Source of the DNA: Eutrophovita sp913057845
Lineage (GTDB): Bacteria; Pseudomonadota; Gammaproteobacteria; Burkholderiales; Eutrophovitaceae
Direction of reading: 5' to 3'
Length of the DNA: 64,000 nt
Assembly: GCA_963925895.1 (NCBI GenBank)
Contig: CAWUVH010000007.1
Span: 124,001 to 188,000 of the forward strand
In this document: positions 24,814-33,832 of the stretch, one piece after another
Numbering within the stretch: the first letter of the stretch is position 1
How the letters are laid out: every line of letters starts with the position of its first letter
Notes under the pieces: generated by a model
Databases searched by the model: none
Told to the model about the DNA's origin: nothing
Seen by the model: only the letters and a program-made list of their open reading frames with translations
Position numbers and translations under genes: made by a program

Positions 24814-26346
24814 ATGAGTATGAGTGAAAAGCCATCCGGTTGGTTGACTGACCGAGAGCTAGAAGATTGTTTGCCTGCAGATAGTGCGGCTTATGAGTCG
24901 CCAGTGCCGACACAAATTGTTTCAAATGGCGAATACAATCCGCCACCTCAGTCTGCACAGCAAAAGCAAGTAGAAGGGCTTCTTAAAGAGTACACCGATA
25001 AGTTGTCAAAGCACCAAGGCGTGGATCGACGTACGTTTCTTAAGTCATCATCTGGATTCGCTGCTGCATTCTTAGCGATGAATGAAGTGTTTGGTCCCGT
25101 ATTCAACGTGACTGAAGCTGAGGCGGCAGACAAGGAGTTCTCGTATGAGCGCTCAAAGCGACTCTCCAGTCAGTTTATTTTCGATGATCAAACTCACTTT
25201 GTTCGTGATGATTTTGATAAAGATGGGCTGATGGGGCTGGGAAATTATGCGTTGGAACATTGGAATCCAGGAATGGCATCTAAGCCAATGACGCTTACCC
25301 GTTATAAATTTGAAAACTATCTTAAAGAAATTTATATGGATAGTGATACGAAAGTTGCTCTACTCACCAGCGCGCCATTTGACGACGAAAGCTGGCACCT
25401 TTTGTACAATAATCAAATCTCTGACGCCCGAGCCTTGGTTAACGATATTTCCGGCAGCCAACGTATGATGGCTCACTCAGTCATCACTCCAGGAAAAGAT
25501 GGGTGGATGGACGAGGTGGATGAGGCTATTGAGTTGTATCGACCGGACGCATGGAAAGGTTATACGATTGGTGACCCGCTATCACCCTCAACCAAAGGCA
25601 CGGCGTGGAGACTTGATGACGAGAAACTAATGTATCCGTTCTACGAGAAGGCCATTAATGCTGGCATCAATACCATTTGTATCCATAAAGGGTTGTTACC
25701 GAGAGATTATGAAGAATCATGGCCTGGTGTATGGCAACACGCAACAGTAGATGATGTGTTGAAAGCCGCTACGGATTGGCCTGATATGAACTTCGTAATT
25801 TATCATGGTGCGCTTCGAATTTTCTTAGAAGATCCATCCCATGATCTTGCGAAATTTGATGAGACCGGACGTATTGATTGGACCACAGATCTTGCAAACC
25901 TTGTGCAAGAGCATGGTCTACGCAATGTCTATGGTGAGTTGGGCACCACGTTTGCGACCTCCGCAGTGGCTAACCCTCGCTTTGCAGCTGCGATTGTAGG
26001 CACCATGCTTAATGGTATGGGGTCGGATCGTGTTGTTTGGGGTACTGACTCAGTGTGGTACGGATCACCTCAGTGGCAAATTGAGGCTATGAGACGCCTT
26101 GAGATTCCTGAGGATATGATGAAGAAACAAGGTTGGAAAGTAAGTCTTGGCGGTGATGATAGTGCAATCAAGCGTCAAATCTTTGGTACGAATTCTGCAG
26201 ACCTATACAACTACAACATCACTGCTGATGTTTTAGAAAACTTAGGGCACGATAAACTTGCAGAAATGAAAGATGTTTATCGTCAAGAGGGCGTTGAGAG
26301 AAATAATCGTTTTTACGGTTACGTCAATAAAAACAGCAAAGCCTAG
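24814..26346 (+). CDS. Tat-exported amidohydrolase family 2 protein
   Basis: 510 residues. A cytoplasmic-looking leader of about 70 residues precedes a twin-arginine motif (DRRTFLKSSSGFAAAFLAMNE), an unusually long Tat leader. The mature part is an amidohydrolase-2 TIM barrel with INTICIHKG, FVIYHGALR, NVYGELGTTFA and the terminal metal Asp in VVWGTDSVWYGSP. Relatives decarboxylate or hydrolyse small aromatic or cyclic acids; the substrate is unknown. GGGGGAG precedes the ATG. The start is well supported, so the long leader is real or begins at a later Met in some transcripts. The about 295 bases before it hold no gene. Confidence 0.8.
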   Translation: MSMSEKPSGWLTDRELEDCLPADSAAYESPVPTQIVSNGEYNPPPQSAQQKQVEGLLKEYTDKLSKHQGVDRRTFLKSSSGFAAAFLAMNEVFGPVFNVTEAEAADKEFSYERSKRLSSQFIFDDQTHFVRDDFDKDGLMGLGNYALEHWNPGMASKPMTLTRYKFENYLKEIYMDSDTKVALLTSAPFDDESWHLLYNNQISDARALVNDISGSQRMMAHSVITPGKDGWMDEVDEAIELYRPDAWKGYTIGDPLSPSTKGTAWRLDDEKLMYPFYEKAINAGINTICIHKGLLPRDYEESWPGVWQHATVDDVLKAATDWPDMNFVIYHGALRIFLEDPSHDLAKFDETGRIDWTTDLANLVQEHGLRNVYGELGTTFATSAVANPRFAAAIVGTMLNGMGSDRVVWGTDSVWYGSPQWQIEAMRRLEIPEDMMKKQGWKVSLGGDDSAIKRQIFGTNSADLYNYNITADVLENLGHDKLAEMKDVYRQEGVERNNRFYGYVNKNSKA

Positions 26347-26368
26347 TAGTTTATTAAGTCAATCATTG

Positions 26369-26406
26369 CCCTTGGGTTCAGAGTTACTGACCCAGGGGTA
26401 TTTTTT
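26369..26406 (+). terminator. Probable intrinsic terminator after the amidohydrolase gene
   Basis: Imperfect stem CCCTTGGGTT / GACCCAGGGG (26369-26378 and 26389-26398) with T6 after it. It reaches the end of the converging HiPIP gene. Confidence 0.65.
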
Positions 26407-26695
26407 AGCCTATTGTTCCTGGCACCCACTGCGAACACCAGCCATTAAGGCTTACGGGGTCCTCTAGGATGACGCATAACCCGTCCCCTTGATAAAGCAG
26501 GCATTTCCCGCAGTTTCGGCCTAAGAATGGCTCATCCTGGTAGCTGACTTCTTCTCGCGTTCTGATTCTGATCGATTTTTTCGGTGGTTTATTGGCGGCA
26601 TAGGTAAGCAGCGAAAATGTTGTAATCTTTGCAAGAACAATCGCTTTGATGAGCTGTCTGCGTGAGAGGATGGGTTTTGTCAGGTGTTTGGTCAT
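26405..26695 (-). CDS. High-potential iron-sulfur protein (HiPIP)-like, Tat-exported
   Basis: 96 residues. A Tat-type leader (ILSRRQLIKAIVLAKITTFSLL) is followed by a short mature domain with four cysteines in the HiPIP pattern: NCGKCLLYQ, LCVILE and NGWCSQWVPG. HiPIPs carry a 4Fe-4S cluster and shuttle electrons in the periplasm to reaction centres, oxidases or dehydrogenases. It converges with the amidohydrolase gene. With cytochrome b561 and the two small cytochromes it adds to a rich set of periplasmic carriers. Confidence 0.85.
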   Translation of the reverse strand: MTKHLTKPILSRRQLIKAIVLAKITTFSLLTYAANKPPKKSIRIRTREEVSYQDEPFLGRNCGKCLLYQGDGLCVILEDPVSLNGWCSQWVPGTIG

Positions 26696-26860
26696 GATTG
26701 CCGCCTCACGAAAGTTGGTGGATAGCTTCTACGTTATATGACTCTTAAAATCATCTACTGAGAATCTTTTAAACCCATCCCCTTTCGGACATTTCTTCTT
26801 GGGTGACAGTCCGAGAAGGACTCGCGCGACTACAACGTCGCGGCGTGTTGGCTTGTTATT

Positions 26861-27223
26861 TGGTGGAGGCGGGGAGAATCGAACTCCCGTCCGCAAGTCC
26901 TCTGCAGTCGGTACTACATGCTTAGTCAGATCATTGAGTTTAGTCGAGATCAGGATGATCGACAGCCCTGAGCTCAACGAGTTACCTTGAGTTTAATGAT
27001 ATCCGAAGTAACCCCGGATTCCACGATCTCTCGTTTATGACTCCGCTGTTGGTTACCCAACCCAACCCGAGAGAAAGTTGGTGCGGAGTCTAACCGGTAT
27101 TAGGCGGCTAGAGCGTAACGTTCGTCGTTTGCGACTGTACGTTTTCCAGCTGATTTACAAGGTGACTGGACCTTGACATGCACCGAGCTGTTTTGCAACC
27201 CACGTCGAAACCAGGTCGCCCCC
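26861..27223 (-). ncRNA. ssrA: Transfer-messenger RNA (tmRNA)
   Basis: One-piece tmRNA of 363 bases. The 5' end GGGGGCG pairs with the 3' CGCCTCC before ACCA. The tRNA-like parts are evident: GACCTGGTTTCGACG after the 5' strand, and a T arm GGGAG-TTCGATT-CTCCC near the 3' end. The internal frame at 27132-27100 encodes the tag ANDERYALAA then TAA. Rescues stalled ribosomes with SmpB. Confidence 0.97.
27100..27132 (-). other. tmRNA tag-peptide reading frame
   Basis: Resume codon GCA at 27132-27130, stop TAA at 27102-27100. The tag reads ANDERYALAA, with ALAA as the ClpXP degron; the common enterobacterial tag is ANDENYALAA, so only residue 5 differs. Confidence 0.93.
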
Positions 27224-27308
27224 AACTGATATTAGTTTAAACGATCCGAAGGGGACTAACCAGTTTTATTCAAAAATGTTTAAAAAGCGTGTGTATTGGG
27301 TTTGGTGG

Positions 27309-27896
27309 TTACTGGTCCAGTGCTCGCAATAGCGCGTCATCGTTCACGATGGACGATAAAGCCTGGGACATGGCCTCATTAAGCATTGTTGCGCTTTCGT
27401 GGGATGATGACACGCTGCCTAATTTTTTCTCGGTCCCAACGCTATACCGCTTAGAGTATTTTTTGTTGCCATTCACAATGGATGCCAAAATCTCTACCTC
27501 CATTGTGGTCACATAGCCAAACCGGGGATTCTTGATCGAATTGAGCGTGAGTCGTTGTAAATCAATGAGGAGGTTCGTGGGGTTTGAATCTCCTGAGACT
27601 GTTTGGATCCCACGTTTTTCAAGCGCTTCGACCATTTTGGACTTGAGTGTGGCTTCAATATCTCCCTTGAGTGATATATCAAATTGTACAGAATCGTCCC
27701 CTGCGACGCCAAGTGTCTTGTCTGATCTTGAGTCCGTTACGCTTAAGCTTATAGGCGTACTTTTCGCTTCTGCTTGATTCGTGATGAGAATGTCTGGATT
27801 CAAGGCTAAAAATTGTGGTCCGTACGCGCAGCTTGAAAGTGTGATGACCAGAAAAGAAAGCGCAAGGTGTGACTGTTTTTTTATTAAGCTATACAT
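27309..27896 (-). CDS. YajG-family lipoprotein
   Basis: A 195-residue lipoprotein of the YajG type. The start MYSLIKKQSHLALSFLVITLSSC gives a classical lipobox with the acylated Cys in LSSC; ten extra upstream residues are possible but not needed. The mature region carries the family pattern SLSVTDSRSDKTLG and a final stretch with conserved acidic residues. Function in E. coli is unknown. It lies 31 bases downstream of ubiG on the same strand. Confidence 0.8.
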   Translation of the reverse strand: MYSLIKKQSHLALSFLVITLSSCAYGPQFLALNPDILITNQAEAKSTPISLSVTDSRSDKTLGVAGDDSVQFDISLKGDIEATLKSKMVEALEKRGIQTVSGDSNPTNLLIDLQRLTLNSIKNPRFGYVTTMEVEILASIVNGNKKYSKRYSVGTEKKLGSVSSSHESATMLNEAMSQALSSIVNDDALLRALDQ

Positions 27897-27927
27897 GTTT
27901 CGATCTCCTATCGGTTGCTGTAGCAAA

Positions 27928-28644
27928 CTAGACTAACTTACGAGCGACTATCATGTAATTGACATCCAAGTTCTCAGTGAGTGAATAGGTCTTTGTTATA
28001 GGGTTATACCCCATCCCTTTTGTTTTTTCTACTTCGAGCCCTGACTTCCGTATCATTTGGCCCAGGACAGAAGGTCTTATGAATTTTCGGTATTCGTGAG
28101 TGCCTTTGGGTAGAAGCTTCAATATGTGCTCTGCGCCGACAATGGCAAACAGAAATGCCTTGGGAGTCTTTGAGATTGTAGAAAAGACCACCGACCCTCC
28201 TGGTTTGACTAAGTCAGCGCATGCGCTGACGACGCTAATTGGATCTGGGACATGTTCCAGCATTTCCATGCAGGTAACGACATCAAACCGCTCGACATGC
28301 TTTGCGCTAAAGTCTTCCGCCGATGATTTTTCATACGAGATATTTAACTGGCTCTCGTGAAGATGCAGTTTGGCAACGTTTAGCGCTTTTTCAGCCATGT
28401 CTATGCCGACCACGCGGGCTCCTTTTCTCGCCAGTCCTTCAGAGAGTATGCCTCCGCCGCAACCGACATCTAGAATGTCTTTATCGTTCAGGCTAACTAT
28501 TGATTCTATAAAACCTAGTCGGAGCGGGTTAATTTGATGTAGCGGCTTAAATTCGCTATTCGGATCCCACCAGCGATGTGCTAGGGCTTCAAACTTTTTG
28601 ATTTCCGAAGGATCAACATTTGTTTCCATAATTACGGCTGCCAT
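27928..28644 (-). CDS. ubiG: Ubiquinone biosynthesis O-methyltransferase
   Basis: Performs both O-methylations of ubiquinone synthesis. 238 residues. The N-terminal KFEALAHRWWDPNSEFKPLHQINPLRLGFI is diagnostic. SAM motif LDVGCGGGILSEGLARKGA, then VVTCMEMLEHVPDP and the family GYNPITKTYSL near the end. Divergent from gyrA, the usual neighbour in gammaproteobacteria. The start could be the Met six codons in. Confidence 0.97.
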   Translation of the reverse strand: MAAVIMETNVDPSEIKKFEALAHRWWDPNSEFKPLHQINPLRLGFIESIVSLNDKDILDVGCGGGILSEGLARKGARVVGIDMAEKALNVAKLHLHESQLNISYEKSSAEDFSAKHVERFDVVTCMEMLEHVPDPISVVSACADLVKPGGSVVFSTISKTPKAFLFAIVGAEHILKLLPKGTHEYRKFIRPSVLGQMIRKSGLEVEKTKGMGYNPITKTYSLTENLDVNYMIVARKLV

Positions 28645-28898
28645 TAAGAATTGTTAGTCATACTCTATGCTACACGCCAAAGAAAAAATAGCCAATTTGA
28701 AAGTGTTTTTTCGTCTGAATTCTTGTGTTTGAGGCTTGGTTTAATTGGTCTAAACGAGTCCTCAAAAAAGTGCTGAGTGTGGTATCCTTACCTGCTAGTA
28801 GAAAAGGGTCGTAAACAGTACAAAATTCATGGATATTTTGTCATTGAGTAAGCGGCTCAACCCGGTATTTTTGAACCTAATTCGTTAAGAAAGTTCGC

Positions 28899-31472
28899 AT
28901 GGAGCAATTCGCTAAAGAGACGTTGCCGATTAGTTTGGAAGAGGAGATGCGTCGTTCGTATTTGGATTACGCGATGAGCGTAATTGTAGGGCGCGCGTTA
29001 CCCGATGTTCGTGATGGTTTGAAGCCGGTTCATCGCAGAATTCTTTATGCCATGTACGAGTCCAACAATCAATGGAATCGCCCGTATGTGAAATGTGCTC
29101 GAGTAGTGGGTGAGGTCATGGGTAAATATCACCCTCATGGCGATAGCGCCATCTATGACACGTTGGTGCGTATGGCGCAAGACTTTAGCCTCCGGTATAC
29201 GTTGATCGACGGGCAGGGCAACTTCGGGTCTGTTGATGGTGATAATGCGGCGGCTATGCGCTACACCGAGTGTCGCCTTCAAAAGCTTGCAGCAGAAATT
29301 CTTGCCGACCTGGATAAAGAGACGGTCGACTTTGGGCCGAACTATGATGGCAAAGAATACGAACCTCTTGTAATGCCCTCGAAGATACCTAATTTGCTTG
29401 TCAATGGGTCATCGGGCATCGCTGTGGGCATGGCGACAAATATCCCGCCACATAATTTATGTGAAGTAATCGATGGGTGCCTTGCGTTGATTGATAACCC
29501 CGAAATTAGCGTGGATGAGCTCATGGAGATTATTCCTGCGCCAGATTTCCCTACAAAGGGAATGATCTATGGGACGGTGGGTGTCAAGGAAGGCTACCGA
29601 ACAGGCCGTGGTCGAGTAGTCATGCGCGGAAAGACGCATTTTGAAGATATTGATTCAGCGGGTGGCCGTCAAGCAATTATTATTGATGAGTTGCCCTACC
29701 AAGTGAACAAATCCACATTGCTAATGCGTATTGGGGAGCTTGTTCGAGATAAGCGTATCGAAGGTATTTCGCCCTCTGGAATTAGAGATGAGTCTGACAA
29801 GTCGGGTATGCGGGTCGTGTTGGAGCTCAAACGCGGAGAGATCGCTGAGGTGATCCTGAATAATTTGTACAAAGATACACAGCTGCAAGATTCCTTTGGC
29901 ATGAACATGGTGGCTTTGGTTGACGGTCAACCTAAGCTTCTTAATTTGAAAGATTTCATTTGGCAATTTGTTCGCCATCGAAAAGAAGTCGTCACGCGAC
30001 GTACAGCGTATGAGCTTCGCAAGGCGAGACAGCGAGCACATATTCTTGAAGGTTTAGCGGTGGCGCTCTCTAATGTTGACGAGATTGTTACGTTGATCAA
30101 ATCGATGCCGACTCCCCCTGAGGCAAAGGCGGGGCTTATGGGTCGGGTGTGGCGCTCTGAATTGGTGGAGGCGTTGCTGGCTCGAGGAATTGGTGAGGAT
30201 TTAGAGCTTCTTGGCCCATACGGTTTAAGGGACGACGGCTACCATTTGTCTGATGTGCAGGCGCAGAGGATTTTGGAGATGCAACTGCAACGCTTGACAG
30301 GCCTTGAACAGCAAAAAATCGAGCAGGAATACCGGGATGTGATCGACACGATTGTCGACCTTGAGGATATCCTTAGAAATACCGAACGGGTCAGAGAAAT
30401 TATTAAAGGTGAGTTAGCTCAAACTCGAGCTGATTTTGGGGATGACCGCCGCAGCGTGATTGAGGTCAATGCGCAAGACATATCCTTAGAGGATCTCATC
30501 ACTCCTGAAGACCTGGTTGTCACGTTATCACATACGGGTTACATCAAGTCGCAACCCTTGAGTGATTATGAGGCGCAACGTCGCGGAGGGCGAGGTAGGC
30601 AGGCAACAAAGACAAAGGATGATGATTTTGTCGATAATTTATTTGTTGCACATACGCATGATTATATTTTGTGTTTCTCCGATCTCGGGCGGATGTATTG
30701 GTTGAAGGTCTATGAACTGCCACAGGCAAGTCGTGCCAGTCGCGGTAAGCCGATTGTGAATATTCTGCAATTGGCGGAGGGTGAAAAAATTACTGCGATC
30801 TTGCCGGTGAAAGAATTTGATGATCAGCGTTTCGTATTTATGGCAACCAGTCGGGGGGTGGTGAAAAAAACACCGCTATCGCATTTCTCACGCCCTCGGC
30901 AGATGGGTATTATTGCTGTGGACTTAGAAGATGGGGATCACCTGATTGGCGTCTCGATTACCAATGGCTCGAACGATATCATGTTGTTCTCGGATGGTGG
31001 GAAAGCAGTCCGGTTTGCAGAAGGCAATGTTCGCGCAATGGGTAGAACTGCTCGCGGAGTTCGTGGAATGCGATTGCCCGATACTGAGGCGCTCATTTCA
31101 CTCGTCGTTGCTGACGATGAGACTCAAAGTGTTTTGACCGCAACAGAGAATGGTTATGGGAAGCGTACGAAAGTGGCTGAGTATACGAGGCATGGCCGAG
31201 GGACGAAGGGAATGGCTGCGATACAAACCAGTGCGCGAAACGGACGGGTGGTATCAGCAAAATTAGTTTCTGAAAAAGACGAGGTGATGTTAATCACTAC
31301 AGGTGGTGTGTTGATACGAACTTCGGTCAGCGAGATCCGTGAAATGGGTCGATCGACCCAGGGTGTGCGCCTCATTAATTTAGGATCTGATGAGAAGTTG
31401 TCCGGTTTGGTGAAGGTCGAAGAGCAGGTCGTCATCGAAGGAGATGACGGCGGGGAAGACTTAACCGATTAG
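28899..31472 (+). CDS. gyrA: DNA gyrase subunit A
   Basis: Type II topoisomerase subunit of 857 residues. The catalytic Tyr122 is in AAAMRYTECRL, and the quinolone-binding region reads HPHGDSAIYD, so Ser83 and Asp87 are unaltered. The C-terminal beta-pinwheel contains the GyrA box RRGGRGRQ near residue 560. The end is acidic (EGDDGGEDLTD). It starts the large conserved block and is followed by serC about 70 bases later. Confidence 0.98.
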   Translation: MEQFAKETLPISLEEEMRRSYLDYAMSVIVGRALPDVRDGLKPVHRRILYAMYESNNQWNRPYVKCARVVGEVMGKYHPHGDSAIYDTLVRMAQDFSLRYTLIDGQGNFGSVDGDNAAAMRYTECRLQKLAAEILADLDKETVDFGPNYDGKEYEPLVMPSKIPNLLVNGSSGIAVGMATNIPPHNLCEVIDGCLALIDNPEISVDELMEIIPAPDFPTKGMIYGTVGVKEGYRTGRGRVVMRGKTHFEDIDSAGGRQAIIIDELPYQVNKSTLLMRIGELVRDKRIEGISPSGIRDESDKSGMRVVLELKRGEIAEVILNNLYKDTQLQDSFGMNMVALVDGQPKLLNLKDFIWQFVRHRKEVVTRRTAYELRKARQRAHILEGLAVALSNVDEIVTLIKSMPTPPEAKAGLMGRVWRSELVEALLARGIGEDLELLGPYGLRDDGYHLSDVQAQRILEMQLQRLTGLEQQKIEQEYRDVIDTIVDLEDILRNTERVREIIKGELAQTRADFGDDRRSVIEVNAQDISLEDLITPEDLVVTLSHTGYIKSQPLSDYEAQRRGGRGRQATKTKDDDFVDNLFVAHTHDYILCFSDLGRMYWLKVYELPQASRASRGKPIVNILQLAEGEKITAILPVKEFDDQRFVFMATSRGVVKKTPLSHFSRPRQMGIIAVDLEDGDHLIGVSITNGSNDIMLFSDGGKAVRFAEGNVRAMGRTARGVRGMRLPDTEALISLVVADDETQSVLTATENGYGKRTKVAEYTRHGRGTKGMAAIQTSARNGRVVSAKLVSEKDEVMLITTGGVLIRTSVSEIREMGRSTQGVRLINLGSDEKLSGLVKVEEQVVIEGDDGGEDLTD

Positions 31473-31545
31473 ATCTCTTATGAGTGAGCTGCCAACGTCT
31501 ATTGGCGCCTCAGATTGATACATATTTACGTTTTAGAGGTATGTT

Positions 31546-32628
31546 TTGAACACGATTTATAACTTTAGTGCAGGTCCTGCTGTGTTGCCCAAAGTAGTAT
31601 TAGAGCAAGCTCGAGAGGAAATGCTTGATTGGTCAGGCTCTGGCATGTCTGTGATGGAGATGAGTCATCGCAGCAAGGAATTCTTAAGCATTGCCGAGGA
31701 TGCCGAGCAGAACTTGAGGTCATTGATAGGGTTGGGTGATGAGTACCAAGTTCTTTTTTTGCAAGGTGGGGCATCGACGCAATTTTCAATGATTCCAATG
31801 AATTTGCTGCATGGCGCTAAAGTTGCAGATTACGTCTGTACAGGGCAGTGGTCTAAGAAAGCGATTAAAGAAGGTAAAAAGATCGGCACAGTGAATATTG
31901 CAGCCTCATCTGAGGAAGGTAATTTCTCAGAGATTCCGTCGGTTGATAGTTGGAATTTGAGTGCTGATGCGAGCTATGTGCACATCACATCGAATGAGAC
32001 AATTGGCGGGGTAGAGTTTCATGACTATCCGTCAGATCTGCCCTCGCCGTTGGTTGCTGATATGTCCTCACATATTTTATCTAGGCCGCTAGACATGTCT
32101 CAGTTCGGACTAATTTATGCTGGGGCACAGAAAAATATTGGCCCTGCTGGTTTGACGATTGTAGTTGTTCGCAAGGATTTGTTAGCGCGAGTCTCACCGG
32201 AAGTACCTTCGATGTTCAGCTACGCGGTGCAATCCGATAACGAGTCAATGTTTAATACACCACCGACTTACGCTATTTACGTTTCCGGATTAGTTTTTAA
32301 GTGGCTTGATCAGATGGGTGGGTTATCCGTAATTGAGCAAATGAATATTAAAAAATCAACAATGATCTACGATCAGATTGATCGAACTGGTTTTTATCGT
32401 AGTCCAATTGATAAGCAGTATCGGTCACGTATGAATGTTCCTTTTAGAATTCATGACGAGAGCCTAGAAGATCTCTTTTTGAAAGATGCCAAAGATAGTG
32501 GTTTATTGCAGCTAAAAGGGCATCGGTCGGTAGGGGGTATAAGGGCGTCTATCTATAACGCGATGCCCCTTGAGGGCGTCGAGGCGCTTTTAGAGTTTAT
32601 GCAGCACTTTGAAAAGAAACACGGCTAA
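31546..32628 (+). CDS. serC: Phosphoserine aminotransferase
   Basis: PLP enzyme of serine and pyridoxal phosphate synthesis. 360 residues. YNFSAGPAVLPKVVL opens the protein; GLIYAGAQKNIGPAG holds the PLP Lys, and GGASTQF and HITSNETIGG bind substrate. The start is a TTG (31546) with AGAGG 7 bases before; the ATG at 31541 is out of frame and ends at once. Next to serA-like and pheA genes, forming an amino-acid operon. Confidence 0.97.
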   Translation: MNTIYNFSAGPAVLPKVVLEQAREEMLDWSGSGMSVMEMSHRSKEFLSIAEDAEQNLRSLIGLGDEYQVLFLQGGASTQFSMIPMNLLHGAKVADYVCTGQWSKKAIKEGKKIGTVNIAASSEEGNFSEIPSVDSWNLSADASYVHITSNETIGGVEFHDYPSDLPSPLVADMSSHILSRPLDMSQFGLIYAGAQKNIGPAGLTIVVVRKDLLARVSPEVPSMFSYAVQSDNESMFNTPPTYAIYVSGLVFKWLDQMGGLSVIEQMNIKKSTMIYDQIDRTGFYRSPIDKQYRSRMNVPFRIHDESLEDLFLKDAKDSGLLQLKGHRSVGGIRASIYNAMPLEGVEALLEFMQHFEKKHG

Positions 32629-32638
32629 GGAATTTATA

Positions 32639-33823
32639 ATGTCTCAAGATAAAGTTTTTAAAATTCAAACATTAAACAACATTTCTAATGCGGGACTCAG
32701 TCGTCTTCCCAAAGACGGTTACGTTCATGGGTCTGGTGTTGAAGACCCGCATGCAATCTTGGTTCGATCTGCGAATTTGCTCGAGCTCGAACCATCTGAA
32801 AGTTTGCTGGCGGTGGGTCGAGCAGGTGCGGGTACAAACAATATCGATATTGCACGCTTGGCTGGTTTGGGTGTGCCTGTATTTAATACGCCGGGAGCCA
32901 ATGCTAATGCCGTGAAAGAATTGGTTCTTTCAGGCTTGTTGTTGTCGAGCAGGAATTTGGTTGGGGCTATAGATTTTGTTAGGAATTTGAAGGTTGATGG
33001 AGAGCTTGCAAAAAACGTAGAAGAGGGCAAAAAGAAATATGCGGGACGTGAATTGCCTGGTCGTACGTTGGGGATTATTGGGCTAGGAAAAATTGGCAGC
33101 TTAGTTGCTGATGTCGCTCTGAGGTTGGGTATGAAGGTGCTCGGCTACGACCCAAGTATAACCGTCGACGCGGCATGGGGTTTACCCTCAGGAGTGGTTA
33201 AGGCAGGGTCCATTACTGGTTTAGTGCGCGATTCAGATTTTATTTCCTTGCATGTTCCATTAAATGATGCGACTAGGAATCTAATTGATGAAGAGTGTTT
33301 GGCGTTGATGAGCGCTAACACTGTCTTGTTGAATTTCTCTAGAGGAGCTGTTGTTGATAACGTAGCTTTGGTTAAAGCGCTCCATGCGAATAAAATAAAA
33401 CAATATATATGTGACTTTCCGAATGATTCGCTTATCGGTGTGAATGGTGTTATTGCGCTACCCCATTTAGGGGCATCGACGGTCGAGGCTGAGGAAAACT
33501 GCGCGACGATGGTTGTTGATCAGATTCGGGATTACTTGGAAGATGGTAACGTCGTTAATTCGGTCAATTTCCCTAATGTTTCCATGATCCGGGAGTCTCT
33601 CTACAGGATTGTTGTAATTAATGAAAATGTTCCTCATATGGTCAGTCAGATATCAACAGTGCTGGGTGACGCTAAGCTCAACATCAAGAATATGATCAAT
33701 AAATCAATGAACGAGATTGCCATCACCCTAGTTGACGTGGACAGTCCGGTTAGCGATGATGTTTTGGTTACGCTTGAGGTCATCGAAGGCGTGAAACGTG
33801 TTCGTTACTTGAATGGAGCTTAG
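32639..33823 (+). CDS. serA: D-3-phosphoglycerate dehydrogenase, ACT-domain form
   Basis: First step of serine synthesis. 394 residues. The NAD motif GIIGLGKIGSLVADVALRLGMKVLGYDP lies near residue 140, the catalytic Arg/Glu/His region includes LNFSRGAVVDN and LPHLGASTVEAEENC, and a C-terminal ACT-like domain (residues about 320-390, RIVVINENVPHMVSQISTVL) is present. ATG 32639 is preceded by AAGGAA; the earlier in-frame ATG overlaps serC. The serC-serA pairing puts the first two steps of the pathway side by side. Confidence 0.95.
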   Translation: MSQDKVFKIQTLNNISNAGLSRLPKDGYVHGSGVEDPHAILVRSANLLELEPSESLLAVGRAGAGTNNIDIARLAGLGVPVFNTPGANANAVKELVLSGLLLSSRNLVGAIDFVRNLKVDGELAKNVEEGKKKYAGRELPGRTLGIIGLGKIGSLVADVALRLGMKVLGYDPSITVDAAWGLPSGVVKAGSITGLVRDSDFISLHVPLNDATRNLIDEECLALMSANTVLLNFSRGAVVDNVALVKALHANKIKQYICDFPNDSLIGVNGVIALPHLGASTVEAEENCATMVVDQIRDYLEDGNVVNSVNFPNVSMIRESLYRIVVINENVPHMVSQISTVLGDAKLNIKNMINKSMNEIAITLVDVDSPVSDDVLVTLEVIEGVKRVRYLNGA

Positions 33824-33832
33824 CGACGAGAT

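Noticed and set aside
26729..26977. Frames across the 3' end of tmRNA, both strands
   Set aside because: Overlap ssrA; no ribosome sites.
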